Shown in pieces: positions 1 through 6,349 of a stretch of 8,175 nucleotides of DNA. This DNA is from Gemmatimonas phototrophica (lineage in GTDB: Bacteria > Gemmatimonadota > Gemmatimonadetes > Longimicrobiales > Gaopeijiaceae). The DNA lies in the NCBI GenBank assembly GCA_945876015.1, contig CAMCNM010000080.1, forward strand, positions 1-8,175. Direction: 5' to 3'. Position 1 is the first letter of the stretch. The number at the start of each line of letters is the position of its first letter. The position numbers and the translations under genes were made by a program. The notes beneath the pieces were generated by a model. It was not told the origin of the DNA. It saw only the letters and a program-made list of their open reading frames with translations, and ran no database searches.

Positions 1-1077
1 CAGGTGCTGGAGGACGAGCGCGGCCGCGGCGGGCGCGTCCCGGGTGTGCTGGAGCACCGGATGGATCACTCCCCCGTTCCCCTCCCCTCCGACCACCACC
101 CCCTCGGCCTGCATGCGCCGCGCCACATTGACCTCACCAACCGGCGCGCGCACCACCCTGCTCCCGAACGAGGCCGCGACGTCCTCGACCACCCGGCTGG
201 TGGAGAGGTTGGTCACGACCGAGCCCGGCGTCCTGCGCAGCACCACCGCCGACGCGAGCGCGAGCGTGAAATCCTCGCCCAGGGGCTGGCCCAGCTCGTT
301 CACGAGGGAGAGGCGGTCCACGTCGGGGTCCACGGCCAGGCCGATGTCCGCGCCGCTCTCCTTCACGAGGCGACCCAGATCCCCGAGGTTCGCGGCCGTG
401 GGCTCGGGATCGCGCGGGAAGCGGCCATCGGGCTCGGTACCGATCGCGCTCACCTTGCACCCCAGGCGCTCCAGCAGCTCGGGCATCACCAGGCCGCCGG
501 CCCCGTGCACACAATCGAGCGCGACGTGGAAGGCGCGCTTGCGCAGCCCAGGCACGTCGATCTCGGAGAGCGCGAGGATGCGGGCGAGATGACGCGTCCA
601 CGCGTCCGGGTCCTCCACCACTTCTCCGAGCGCATCCCACGGGGCGCGCGGCGGATCGATCGTCTTCACGTAGGTCTGGAAGCGCGCCGAGAGATCCGCG
701 TCGAGGAAGATCCCCTCGCCGGTGACGAGCTTGAGGGCGTTCCACGGCGCTGGATTGTGCGACGCGGTGATGCCGATCCCGCCGGCGGCTCCGTGATGCT
801 TCGTCGCCATCAAGAGGGTGGGCGTCGGGACGATGCCGACGTCGATGACGCGCGCTCCTACGGACTGGAGCCCGGACACGGCCGCGCGCACGAACATGGG
901 GCCCGAGGTGCGGGAGTCCCGGCCGATGCAGACGGCAGTTCCCAGACCTTCCTTCTGCAGGAACGCGCCGAACGCGGCCGCGAGGCCGGCGACCAGCTCG
1001 GGCGTGAGCGGCTCGCCGACCCGACCCCGGAAACCCGACACCGAGACCATGAGATCGGGTGGGATCGAAATAGGCAC
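1..1077 (-). CDS. glmM: Phosphoglucosamine mutase / phosphohexomutase, 3' end cut by window edge
   Basis: Alpha-D-phosphohexomutase family enzyme. It probably interconverts glucosamine-6-phosphate and glucosamine-1-phosphate in the cytoplasm, feeding UDP-GlcNAc for peptidoglycan and LPS; phosphomannomutase or phosphoglucomutase activity is the alternative. 359 residues are visible, so roughly 90-100 C-terminal residues (the phosphate-binding domain) lie outside the window. Seen: N-terminal VSVSGFRGRVGE (about 11-22), the catalytic phosphoserine loop GITASHNP with Ser106, the Mg-binding loop DPDVDR (250-255) and the sugar-specificity loop GGEGNGG (330-336). That loop is the form I associate with the archaeal/Bacteroidetes-like GlmM branch; classical bacterial GlmM has GGEQSGH. 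Start chosen: GTG at 1077, with AGGAAG seven bases upstream. An in-frame ATG at 1050 would leave only two residues before the conserved VSG. It is transcribed away from the rest of the window. Confidence 0.88.
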   Translation of the reverse strand, partial: MPISIPPDLMVSVSGFRGRVGEPLTPELVAGLAAAFGAFLQKEGLGTAVCIGRDSRTSGPMFVRAAVSGLQSVGARVIDVGIVPTPTLLMATKHHGAAGGIGITASHNPAPWNALKLVTGEGIFLDADLSARFQTYVKTIDPPRAPWDALGEVVEDPDAWTRHLARILALSEIDVPGLRKRAFHVALDCVHGAGGLVMPELLERLGCKVSAIGTEPDGRFPRDPEPTAANLGDLGRLVKESGADIGLAVDPDVDRLSLVNELGQPLGEDFTLALASAVVLRRTPGSVVTNLSTSRVVEDVAASFGSRVVRAPVGEVNVARRMQAEGVVVGGEGNGGVIHPVLQHTRDAPAAAALVLQHL

Positions 1078-1144
1078 GCTGGTTCTTCCTGGCGCTCGGG
1101 GGAATGAAAAACGGCCTCCTGCTCCATGCGGGGGGCCGGAATCG

Positions 1145-1174
1145 AAGCTAGGGGCGACGGGGAGGGAGGGTCAA
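1145..1174 (-). promoter_or_regulatory. Candidate sigma-70-type promoter of the phosphohexomutase gene
   Basis: Read on the minus strand, TTGACC (1174-1169) and TAGCTT (1150-1145) are separated by 18 bases. The -35 box matches the consensus at 5 of 6 positions and the -10 box keeps the TA...T pattern. This would put transcription start near 1138 and give a leader of about 60 bases before the GTG at 1077. The call rests on sequence match and position only. Confidence 0.45.
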
Positions 1175-1190
1175 TCGCGGGCTTTCCGAA

Positions 1191-1232
1191 TCGGTACGGT
1201 GGCTTGCCATGTCGGTACGGTAGCTCGCGGTG
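1191..1232. repeat. Two-copy 21-bp imperfect tandem repeat
   Basis: TCGGTACGGT occurs at 1191-1200 and again at 1212-1221. The two 21-base units (1191-1211 and 1212-1232) agree at about 17 of 21 positions. It lies between the glmM promoter and the decayed TPR gene end, in sequence with no intact gene. It could be a tandem duplication scar or a two-site operator, since 21 bp is close to two helical turns. Nothing else in the sequence supports a function. Confidence 0.5.
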
Positions 1233-1251
1233 GGGGGGCCTGGGGGTCTAG

Positions 1252-1398
1252 CAGGGCCGTCTCGCCGACGAGGCAGGCGACAAGGCTGAAGCGATCGACG
1301 CCTACCGCCGCTTCGCGGATCTCTGGGCTGACGCGGACGCCGAGTTCTAACCCCGCGTGCGGCACGCGCGCGAACGGATCGCGGCGCTCGGGGGCTGA
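1252..1398 (+). pseudogene. Decayed 3' end of a TPR-protein gene (type often fused to Ser/Thr kinase)
   Basis: One plus-strand frame reads QGRLADEAGDKAEAIDAYRR, continues FADLWADADAEF, hits TAA at 1348-1350, then resumes in the same frame as PRVRHARERIAALGG and ends at TGA (1396-1398). This fits the last TPR helix pair and C-terminal tail (AYRRFLxLWxDADPELxPRVxxARxRLAxL) that I recall from TPR-containing kinases and related regulators of Eisenbacteria/Acidobacteria-like genomes. An intact copy would have a sense codon such as CAG where TAA stands. The frame is also closed just upstream by TAG (1249-1251), and no kinase or earlier TPR repeat is visible. I read it as a fossil left after deletion of the gene body. 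The family assignment is from memory of the motif, not a search. Confidence 0.6.
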
Positions 1399-1432
1399 GA
1401 CCTCGACGCGATCGATCCGAGCGGCCCGCGAC

Positions 1433-1864
1433 TCAGCCGGCGATCGGATTCACCAAACGCAGGTTAGGGAATCGCCCAAAGTCGCTGTCGGTCGAGCACA
1501 GCTCGCAGCCGGCCTCGATGGCGAGAGCCGCGAGGTGCGTATCGGTGGTGAGGTTGCCGGCCGTTCCCGCGGCCGACAGGAGCGGACGAAGAAGCGCCCA
1601 ATGTTCGTCCCCCGCCGGAAGCGTGACCACGTTGCTTCTGGTAAGCCAGCCGTCGACCACGTCGAGCGCCTGCTCGGCCGAGAGTGGGCGGGTCAGTACC
1701 CGGGGATGGGTCGTGACCCGCAGAAATCCGAGGACGACGATCCATGGCAACGCCACCGTCTCCTCACCTGACAAGGTCCGCTCGAGCCACTCCCGAGCCC
1801 GGCTGTGTTGGGGCGCATCACGGTTCACCGCGTAGATGAGGACGTTGACGTCGAGAAGTTTCAC
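1433..1864 (-). CDS. vapC: PIN-domain ribonuclease toxin, VapC family
   Basis: 143-residue PIN-domain protein resembling the Mtu-type VapC group (TIGR00028-like). Such toxins are Mg-dependent RNases that cleave tRNA or rRNA and are held inactive by a VapB antitoxin. Seen: N-terminal VKLLDVNVLIYAVN with Asp5; a central PWIVVLGFLRVTTHPRVL (about 40-57); the TTDTHLAALA helix with Asp108; and CSTDSDFGRF with Asp126 and Asp128. Three of the four usual acidic PIN positions are therefore clear. The second one, often Glu in other PIN families, is not obvious near residue 46 (Gly), which I believe is common in this subgroup. Start: GTG at 1864 with GGAAG five bases upstream. A frame open back to 2026 gives an Arg/Gly-rich N-terminus unlike any PIN protein and was rejected. 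The VapB-like frame ends two bases upstream, the spacing of a coupled TA operon. Confidence 0.86.
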   Translation of the reverse strand: MKLLDVNVLIYAVNRDAPQHSRAREWLERTLSGEETVALPWIVVLGFLRVTTHPRVLTRPLSAEQALDVVDGWLTRSNVVTLPAGDEHWALLRPLLSAAGTAGNLTTDTHLAALAIEAGCELCSTDSDFGRFPNLRLVNPIAG

Positions 1865-1866
1865 GC

Positions 1867-1968
1867 CTACTTCCGCAGCTCTATCTCGCGCGCCGTCTCC
1901 TCGTCCTCGAGTTCCCCCGCGAACCGGAGCGCCTTGTCGAGGTCCACAAACGCAGAAGGGTGGCCCAT
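1867..1968 (-). CDS. Putative VapB-like antitoxin tail: very short gene or truncated remnant
   Basis: A 33-residue frame (start ATG at 1968, stop TAG at 1869-1867) ends two bases before the vapC GTG, exactly where a VapB gene should end. It reads MGHPSAFVDLDKALRFAGEL and finishes with an acidic then basic run to IELRK. This looks like the extended toxin-neutralising C-terminal tail of VapB-type antitoxins. The same frame stays open upstream to a TAA at 2217-2215 but contains no ATG, GTG or TTG before 1968; a single CTG lies at 2016. No ribbon-helix-helix or AbrB-like DNA-binding domain is recognisable. The ATG lacks a clear ribosome binding site. Either a tail-only peptide is made, translation starts at a rare codon, or the N-terminal part was lost. 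Its identity as an antitoxin is inferred from position and tail character. Confidence 0.42.
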   Translation of the reverse strand: MGHPSAFVDLDKALRFAGELEDEETAREIELRK

Positions 1969-2365
1969 CGAGAACGTAGGGCATTCGTAAGGCTTTGACT
2001 CGGCCGGAGCGTCCAGCCCGTCCCAAGGGACGACCCGGGTGGAACCATGTGCGGACGGGGCAGGATTCTCAGACTTAGATGGCCACTTACCGATGGTGGA
2101 GGGTCTCCTGGGCGAGGCCCATGCGGTCGCCCCGAGCGAGCGTCGCCGGCGCGCTATCGACGTGATCGGACAGTTCTCATCCGGGTCGCCCGTTGGGGCC
2201 GAGCGCCACGACCGTTACGTCGCGGACTCGATCGCCAAGCCGTGATCTTCTCCTAATCCGCCGGATTCCCGCCGGTAGCGGGGCCCTCCGACCACGCCGA
2301 TATTCGCGGCAGCACACGGGACATCGGCGCGAGTCCGCGGCGATCCCGACCCATGCGGAGCCACG
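1969..2365. other. Mostly non-coding stretch between the VapB-like tail and metB
   Basis: No convincing full gene lies here. It holds the start-less upstream extension of the VapB-like frame on the minus strand and the small plus-strand ORF at 2039-2245. After that comes a leader of about 120 bases before metB. The leader has a small hairpin, CCCGC / GCGGG at 2268-2282 with a CGGTA loop, with no following T-run, so it is not an intrinsic terminator. I see no SAM riboswitch pattern ahead of metB and no well-matched promoter. GATATT near 2300 is the only -10-like hexamer noted and has no -35 partner. Confidence 0.5.
2039..2245 (+). CDS. Small ORF, possible C-terminal remnant of a CopG/RHH-type antitoxin
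   Basis: A GTG-initiated 68-codon ORF ends at TGA 2243-2245. Its second half reads ERRRRAIDVIGQFSSG and then RHDRYVADSIAKP. This resembles the tail of small antitoxins of the pattern RALxxxGRFxSGRxDVSxRHDxYLAEAF, which I recall from genes next to PIN toxins. The first half shows no DNA-binding fold. The open frame reaches back only to a TAA at 1988-1990, and no ribosome binding site stands before the GTG. No toxin gene follows; the next gene is metB. It may be a gene fragment or a chance ORF in GC-rich DNA. Without a search I hold this weakly. Confidence 0.28.
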   Translation: MEPCADGAGFSDLDGHLPMVEGLLGEAHAVAPSERRRRAIDVIGQFSSGSPVGAERHDRYVADSIAKP

Positions 2366-3523
2366 ATGTCCGAAAATCCGACTTTTCGCTTCGGTACTCT
2401 GGCGGTCCACGCAGGCCAGGAGCCCGAGCCCACCACCGGCGCGATCATGACGCCGATCTTCCAGACCTCCACGTACGTCCAGCCGGCGGTCGCGGAGCCC
2501 AAGCTGGGATACGACTACGCTCGGGTCGCGAACCCGACCACCCAAACGCTCGAGCGCAACATCGCGGCACTCGAGGGTGGCAAGCACGGGATCGCCTTCG
2601 CCTCGGGCCTCGCCGCCATCGAGGCGGTGGTGAAGCGGCTCTCCGCGGGCGACCACGTGGTGAGCGAGGAGAACACCTACGGCGGAACCACGCGTATGTT
2701 CACGCGTGTGCTCGCCAAGCTCGGCATCGAATTCTCGTTCGTGAACACGAGCGACCCGGCGGCGGTGCGGAAGGCGGTGCGGAAGGGGAAGACGAAGATC
2801 CTCCACGTCGAGACCCCGACCAACCCGATGATGCGCCTGTGCGACCTCCGCGTGATGAGCGAGATCGCCCACGAGGCCAGCGCGCTGCTGCTGGTAGACA
2901 ACACGTTCGCGTCGCCCTACAACCAGCGGCCGTTGGAGATGGGCGCCGACGTGATCATGCACTCGACGACCAAGTACCTGAACGGGCACTCGGACATCAT
3001 CGGCGGCATGCTGGTGGTGAACGACGACGCGCTCGCCGAGGAGATCGCCTTCGTGCGCAAGTCCACCGGGGCAGTGCCAGGCCCGATGGACGCGTGGCTC
3101 TGCCTGCGCGGAACCAAGACGCTGCACGTACGCATGGAGCGTCACAACGCGAACGGGATCGCGGTGGCCAAGTACCTCGAGAGCCACAGGGGCGTCGATC
3201 GGGTGCTGTATCCCGGTCTCGCGTCGCACCCGCAACACGCGCTCGCGAGGACGCAGATGAAGGGCTTCGGCGGCATGGTCTCGATCGACGTGGGCACGCT
3301 CGCGCGCGCCAAGGCGTTCGCCGAGACGACGCGCGTGTTCCAGCTCGCCGAGAGCCTGGGCGGAGTCGAATCGCTGGTGAGCGTTCCCGCCCTGATGACC
3401 CACGCCTCGGTACCCGACGAGCTCAAGAAGTCGATGGGGCTCACGCCGGGCATCGTGCGCCTTTCCGTGGGCATCGAGGACGAGGCCGACCTGCTCGAGG
3501 ATCTGGCTCAGGCGCTACCGTGA
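2366..3523 (+). CDS. metB: Cystathionine gamma-synthase / gamma-lyase (Cys/Met-metabolism PLP enzyme)
   Basis: Fold-type I PLP enzyme of 385 residues, the usual length. It likely acts in the cytoplasm, making cystathionine from cysteine and an activated homoserine (MetB) or cleaving cystathionine to cysteine (CGL). Seen: YDYARVANPT with Tyr51 and Arg53, which contact the PLP phosphate of the neighbouring subunit; ASGLAA (79-84); Tyr105, which stacks on PLP; DNTFASP with Asp178, the pyridine-N partner; HSTTKYLNGHSD with Schiff-base Lys203; and AESLGGVESL (328-337). Methionine gamma-lyase is unlikely: its Cys after Tyr-Gly is Gly107 here, and Glu329 matches the position of human CSE Glu339. Sequence alone does not separate synthase from lyase, so the symbol is provisional. 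Start: ATG 2366 with GGAG five bases upstream. The M48 gene follows after 98 bases. No regulatory RNA was recognised upstream. Confidence 0.9.
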   Translation: MSENPTFRFGTLAVHAGQEPEPTTGAIMTPIFQTSTYVQPAVAEPKLGYDYARVANPTTQTLERNIAALEGGKHGIAFASGLAAIEAVVKRLSAGDHVVSEENTYGGTTRMFTRVLAKLGIEFSFVNTSDPAAVRKAVRKGKTKILHVETPTNPMMRLCDLRVMSEIAHEASALLLVDNTFASPYNQRPLEMGADVIMHSTTKYLNGHSDIIGGMLVVNDDALAEEIAFVRKSTGAVPGPMDAWLCLRGTKTLHVRMERHNANGIAVAKYLESHRGVDRVLYPGLASHPQHALARTQMKGFGGMVSIDVGTLARAKAFAETTRVFQLAESLGGVESLVSVPALMTHASVPDELKKSMGLTPGIVRLSVGIEDEADLLEDLAQALP

Positions 3524-3621
3524 GAAGGCGGCGCGAAACCCACCCGTAAAGGGTACCGTAGGGCGGGGAGCGTCCGGCGTGGGTCCGGATAGCCGAGCGC
3601 GCACACGACGGAGGGGGGAGC

Positions 3622-4626
3622 ATGGCCGAGCAGAGCACCACGGGAAGCGGAAGCGGCGTCGGGCCTCGCGCCCGACGCGTCCTCACCGGCATCGCGTCGC
3701 GATCCTGGGAGCATCCCGGGGACCGCGCCGCGTTGGCCGCGCTCCGGCGCATCCCCGTCTTCGACGACGTGCTGCGCCGCCTGTTCGGCTTCTTCGGCGA
3801 GAAGCCGATCCGGCTCGCCTTCCAGGCGAATGCGGTGCGCGTCTCGCCCAACCAGTTCCCGCGCGTGTACGCCCTCTACGTGGATGTCGCCCGCACGCTC
3901 GACGTTCCCGTGGACAAGTACGACCTCCTGATCTCGCAGACCCCGATCGTGAACGCGGGCGCGTACGGCATGGACAAGCCGTTCATCATCCTCAACTCGG
4001 GGATGGTGTCGCTGCTCGACGACGACGAGCTGGCCTACATCATCGGCCACGAGCTCGGACACATCCTGTCCGACCACGTGCTCTACCGCACGATGACGCA
4101 GCTGCTGCTGAATCTCGCGCAGATGGGCTTCCCGGTCGTGGGGCTCGCGGCGCGCGTGGTGCTGGTGGCGCTGCTCGAGTGGAACCGGAAGAGCGAGCTC
4201 TCGTCGGACCGCGCGGGGCTGCTCGCCGTGCAGGACCCGGAGGTCGCCATGCGCGCGATGCTCAAGATGGCGGGCGGCGCCACGCGGGACGACACCAACC
4301 TGCAGGAGTTCATCCAACAGGCCGAGGAATACCGCACGACCGGCGACGTGGCCGACCAGGTCTACAAGATCCTCAACCTGATCGGGACCACGCACCCGTT
4401 CTGGGTGCTCCGTCTCGCCGAGACGCGCGCGTGGATCGAGTCCGGCGAGTACGACCGCATCCTGCGCGGGGACTATGCGCGCCGCGGCGACCCCGACCCG
4501 CGGTACCAGGAGGATCTGCGCGAGGCCGCGGACTCCTACAAGAAGGGCGCGAAGGATATCCTGGACGGTCTGGCGGGCGCCGCCCGCAACGTGGGCGACG
4601 TGATCCTGGGCGGGTTCAAGCGGTAG
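3622..4626 (+). CDS. M48-family zinc metallopeptidase
   Basis: 334-residue gluzincin-type peptidase. Seen: zinc motif HELGH at 143-147 (His143, His147 ligands, Glu144 catalytic) within YIIGHELGHILSDH; third ligand Glu192 in SELSSDRAGL with the family Asp196; and a downstream THPFWVLRLAE (257-267) typical of M48 enzymes. Before the active site, PFIILNSGMVSLLDDDEL (120-137) matches the substrate-side strand of the family. Residues about 160-186 are hydrophobic and could associate with membrane, but there is no signal peptide and no multi-span HtpX topology, so a cytoplasmic or peripheral protein is likely. Substrate unknown; M48 relatives do membrane-protein quality control or peptide trimming. 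Start: ATG 3622 preceded by a strong GGAGGGG. It follows metB by 98 bases and converges on the HNH gene, with 15 bases between the stops. Confidence 0.87.
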   Translation: MAEQSTTGSGSGVGPRARRVLTGIASRSWEHPGDRAALAALRRIPVFDDVLRRLFGFFGEKPIRLAFQANAVRVSPNQFPRVYALYVDVARTLDVPVDKYDLLISQTPIVNAGAYGMDKPFIILNSGMVSLLDDDELAYIIGHELGHILSDHVLYRTMTQLLLNLAQMGFPVVGLAARVVLVALLEWNRKSELSSDRAGLLAVQDPEVAMRAMLKMAGGATRDDTNLQEFIQQAEEYRTTGDVADQVYKILNLIGTTHPFWVLRLAETRAWIESGEYDRILRGDYARRGDPDPRYQEDLREAADSYKKGAKDILDGLAGAARNVGDVILGGFKR

Positions 4627-4641
4627 GCAGGCCGAGGCATG

Positions 4642-6030
4642 TCAGTATCGTGCGCCCCGCCCATGTCGAGCGCTCGCCACCCATGGGTCGGGATCGATCC
4701 CGAGTTCGTTGTTCTGCGCGACGAGCGCGGCGACCGGATCGTCTGGAAGCGTGGGTGTCTCCCGGGTACCCTCGAAGAACGTCCCGCCGCGGGGGTCGAC
4801 GAACACGGGCTGCCCCACGCCCCACCAATGGACCTGCCACCCACCCTCGTGGATCAGTCGGTGATGGTGGTGACACAGGAGCACGCAGTTCTCGAGGCTC
4901 GTCTCACCCCCGTCGGCCCAGTGCTTCACGTGGTGGGCATCGGTGAAGCGGAGCCCGCAGCCTGGGAAGCGGCAGCCCCGGTCACGGATCTCGAGGGCAC
5001 GCCGCAGCGCCGGCGGGATCGTGCGCGTCTTCCGCCCGACGTCGAGGATCGAGCCGTCCTTCCGGTGGGTCACTTCGACGAGGCCGGCGTCGCAGGCGAG
5101 CCGCCGCGACGTTTCCGCGGAAACGCGCGTGCCGTCCTCCAGCTCCGAGCGGGCGGGCTCGCCCTCGGCCAGTAGCGCTTCGGGCTGGACGTGAAGGACG
5201 ACCTGGTAGCGGTCCGCCCGTGTGCCTGAGATCGGGGGTGAGGCTTCGTCCCCGGCCGCTCCGAAGCCCGCCGCCAGCGCCCGCTCGGCCACCAGCCCGG
5301 CCGCGGCCGCGCGCCGGCGCCCGGCACTGGCCTCGGTTTCCGCCACTCCAGGGACGTGATGTTCCCGGAACAGCGCATCGCCCGCCGCATCGAGGGCACG
5401 CATGAAGAGCGCGGCAGACTCCGGGGTGAGGCGGCCTCGGACGACGTACATCCCCTTTTCGTCCGGAAAGATCGAGAACATCCGCGCGTCATGTTGCCGC
5501 CGCTCCCGATCCGCCTCGTCTTCCCTACTCCCCTGCTTCCAGCCGCGCACCAACCGCTCTACCTGGGCAGCGGTGGCTCCCTGCGTGAGCTCGAGGAGTT
5601 CCTCCTCGTTCTCGGCGTCGGCGATGCGAGTCAGCGCCCTGACCTTGGAGAAGGAAAGCTCGCCCCGGGCCATGGCGGCACTGATCGCCGGCAGCTCCGC
5701 CAGGGCGCGGGCCGCGCGGACCTTCTCGCGGGCCGCCCCTGTGTCGATGCCGGTGCGGAAGGCGAGCCAGCGGGCGCAGTCTCGATGGCCAGACCGTTCC
5801 CACCCGCGGATCTGATCGAACTCGGCGATCAGGACGAGCGCGCGCCGGTCAGCCGCGTGCATGTGCGCGAAGAGAGTCGCGATCTCGTCGCCCAGGCTTT
5901 CGATGCGATCGGGATCCGAGGCCTGGGCGGACGTCTCACTCGAAAGCACATGAAGCGTCGGATAACCTCCCGACACCTCACCGTAGGACGTCGAAGCGAC
6001 CTCACGGAGCACCAGCGCGGCGGCAGTCAT
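4642..6030 (-). CDS. DUF222 domain / HNH endonuclease protein (13E12-repeat-like)
   Basis: 462 residues. The N-terminal and middle part (about 40-320) resembles DUF222: mostly helical, with GWERSGHRDCARWLAFRTG (76-94), a REKVRAARAL helix, a GELSFSKVRALTR helix, and GRRRAAAAGLVAERAL (237-252), equivalent to the family's RRADAL..LAE motif. The C-terminus carries an HNH nuclease fold: Cys353 and Cys358, DAHHVKHWADGG (364-375), Asn381, Cys386, HHHH (387-390) and His394 before EGGW. All expected HNH residues are present, so it should be catalytically competent. Biological role is not established. Relatives are multi-copy in many actinobacterial and uncultured high-GC genomes, and mycobacterial REP13E12 copies serve as phage phiRv1 attachment sites. 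Start: ATG 6030 with GAGGGG five bases upstream. It is convergent with the M48 gene and divergent from purD. Confidence 0.85.
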   Translation of the reverse strand: MTAAALVLREVASTSYGEVSGGYPTLHVLSSETSAQASDPDRIESLGDEIATLFAHMHAADRRALVLIAEFDQIRGWERSGHRDCARWLAFRTGIDTGAAREKVRAARALAELPAISAAMARGELSFSKVRALTRIADAENEEELLELTQGATAAQVERLVRGWKQGSREDEADRERRQHDARMFSIFPDEKGMYVVRGRLTPESAALFMRALDAAGDALFREHHVPGVAETEASAGRRRAAAAGLVAERALAAGFGAAGDEASPPISGTRADRYQVVLHVQPEALLAEGEPARSELEDGTRVSAETSRRLACDAGLVEVTHRKDGSILDVGRKTRTIPPALRRALEIRDRGCRFPGCGLRFTDAHHVKHWADGGETSLENCVLLCHHHHRLIHEGGWQVHWWGVGQPVFVDPRGGTFFEGTRETPTLPDDPVAALVAQNNELGIDPDPWVASARHGRGARY

Positions 6031-6349
6031 CGAATCCCCTCACCTGAAGGAACGGGCAACAATTTGATTCAAGCATAATGAGGTGTTTTCGACGCTCTGG
6101 GCGCCTCTTGGGGACGGAACCGGGGCGGATGAGATGACCAGCGGTGGGGCGGGTCGATCATGAGGACCTGACGGGCGAACAGGCCGATCAGGAAAGGGCG
6201 GGAAGGGGCGTCCCGGACCTCCCGCATGACGCCCTCGCGAAAGGTGTCAATGCTTGTTTGGGACGGGAGTCAGGCGACGACGCGCCGGTTGAGGATCGGC
6301 CCGACCACCCTCCGATTCAGAAAGCCCCTCGCCCTTACTACATTGCCCC
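6031..6349. other. Divergent intergenic region between the HNH gene and purD
   Basis: No convincing gene was found on either strand. An AT-richer patch at about 6058-6080 contains the small palindrome TTGATTCAA and CATAAT; it stands out from the GC-rich surroundings and could hold a promoter for the HNH gene or a plus-strand transcript, but no -35/-10 pair is well matched. GGGCGTC (6206-6212) and GACGCCC (6228-6234) form a perfect 7-bp stem with a 15-base loop and no T-run. A minus-strand TTGACA near 6250 lacks a -10 partner at the right distance. No tRNA or riboswitch pattern was recognised. The right end carries the purD promoter, listed separately. Confidence 0.5.
6316..6344 (+). promoter_or_regulatory. 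Candidate purD promoter giving a leaderless mRNA
   Basis: TTCAGA (6316-6321) and TACATT (6339-6344) each match the sigma-70 consensus at 4 of 6 positions and are separated by exactly 17 bases. Only five bases (GCCCC) lie between the -10 box and the purD ATG, so transcription would begin at or next to the A of the start codon. This agrees with the lack of any Shine-Dalgarno sequence before purD. It is inferred from spacing and match; no transcript data are available. Confidence 0.5.

Noticed and set aside
4..1107. Long plus-strand ORF of 367 codons opposite the phosphohexomutase gene
   Set aside because: Its product is Arg/His/Gly-rich with no motifs, while the opposite strand encodes the mutase with all catalytic loops; it is a GC-rich shadow frame.
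1433..2026. VapC start at the upstream ATG (2026), giving 197 residues
   Set aside because: The extra N-terminus is basic, low-complexity sequence, overlaps the VapB-like frame, and PIN toxins of this type begin right before the first Asp; GTG 1864 has a good ribosome binding site.
2047..2256. ORF starting MCGRG, considered as an SOS-associated YedK/HMCES-like protein
   Set aside because: Beyond the first four residues nothing matches: there is no NxAPT or downstream conserved segment and it is only 69 codons; a chance resemblance.
2177..3403. 408-codon minus-strand ORF and a 398-codon second plus-strand frame over metB
   Set aside because: Both overlap the well-supported PLP enzyme and have His/Arg-rich products without recognisable domains.
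3524..3621. ACCC...GGGT inverted repeat after metB as a terminator
   Set aside because: The stem is only 4 bp and no T-run follows, so there is no support for intrinsic termination.
3508..4946. Long overlapping ORFs on both strands across the M48 gene
   Set aside because: Shadow frames; the M48 frame carries HELGH and the ExxxD ligand motif and has the strong ribosome binding site.
6206..6234. GGGCGTC/GACGCCC hairpin upstream of purD as a terminator or riboswitch
   Set aside because: 7-bp stem with a 15-base loop, no T-run and no purine-riboswitch core; easily a chance match in GC-rich DNA.
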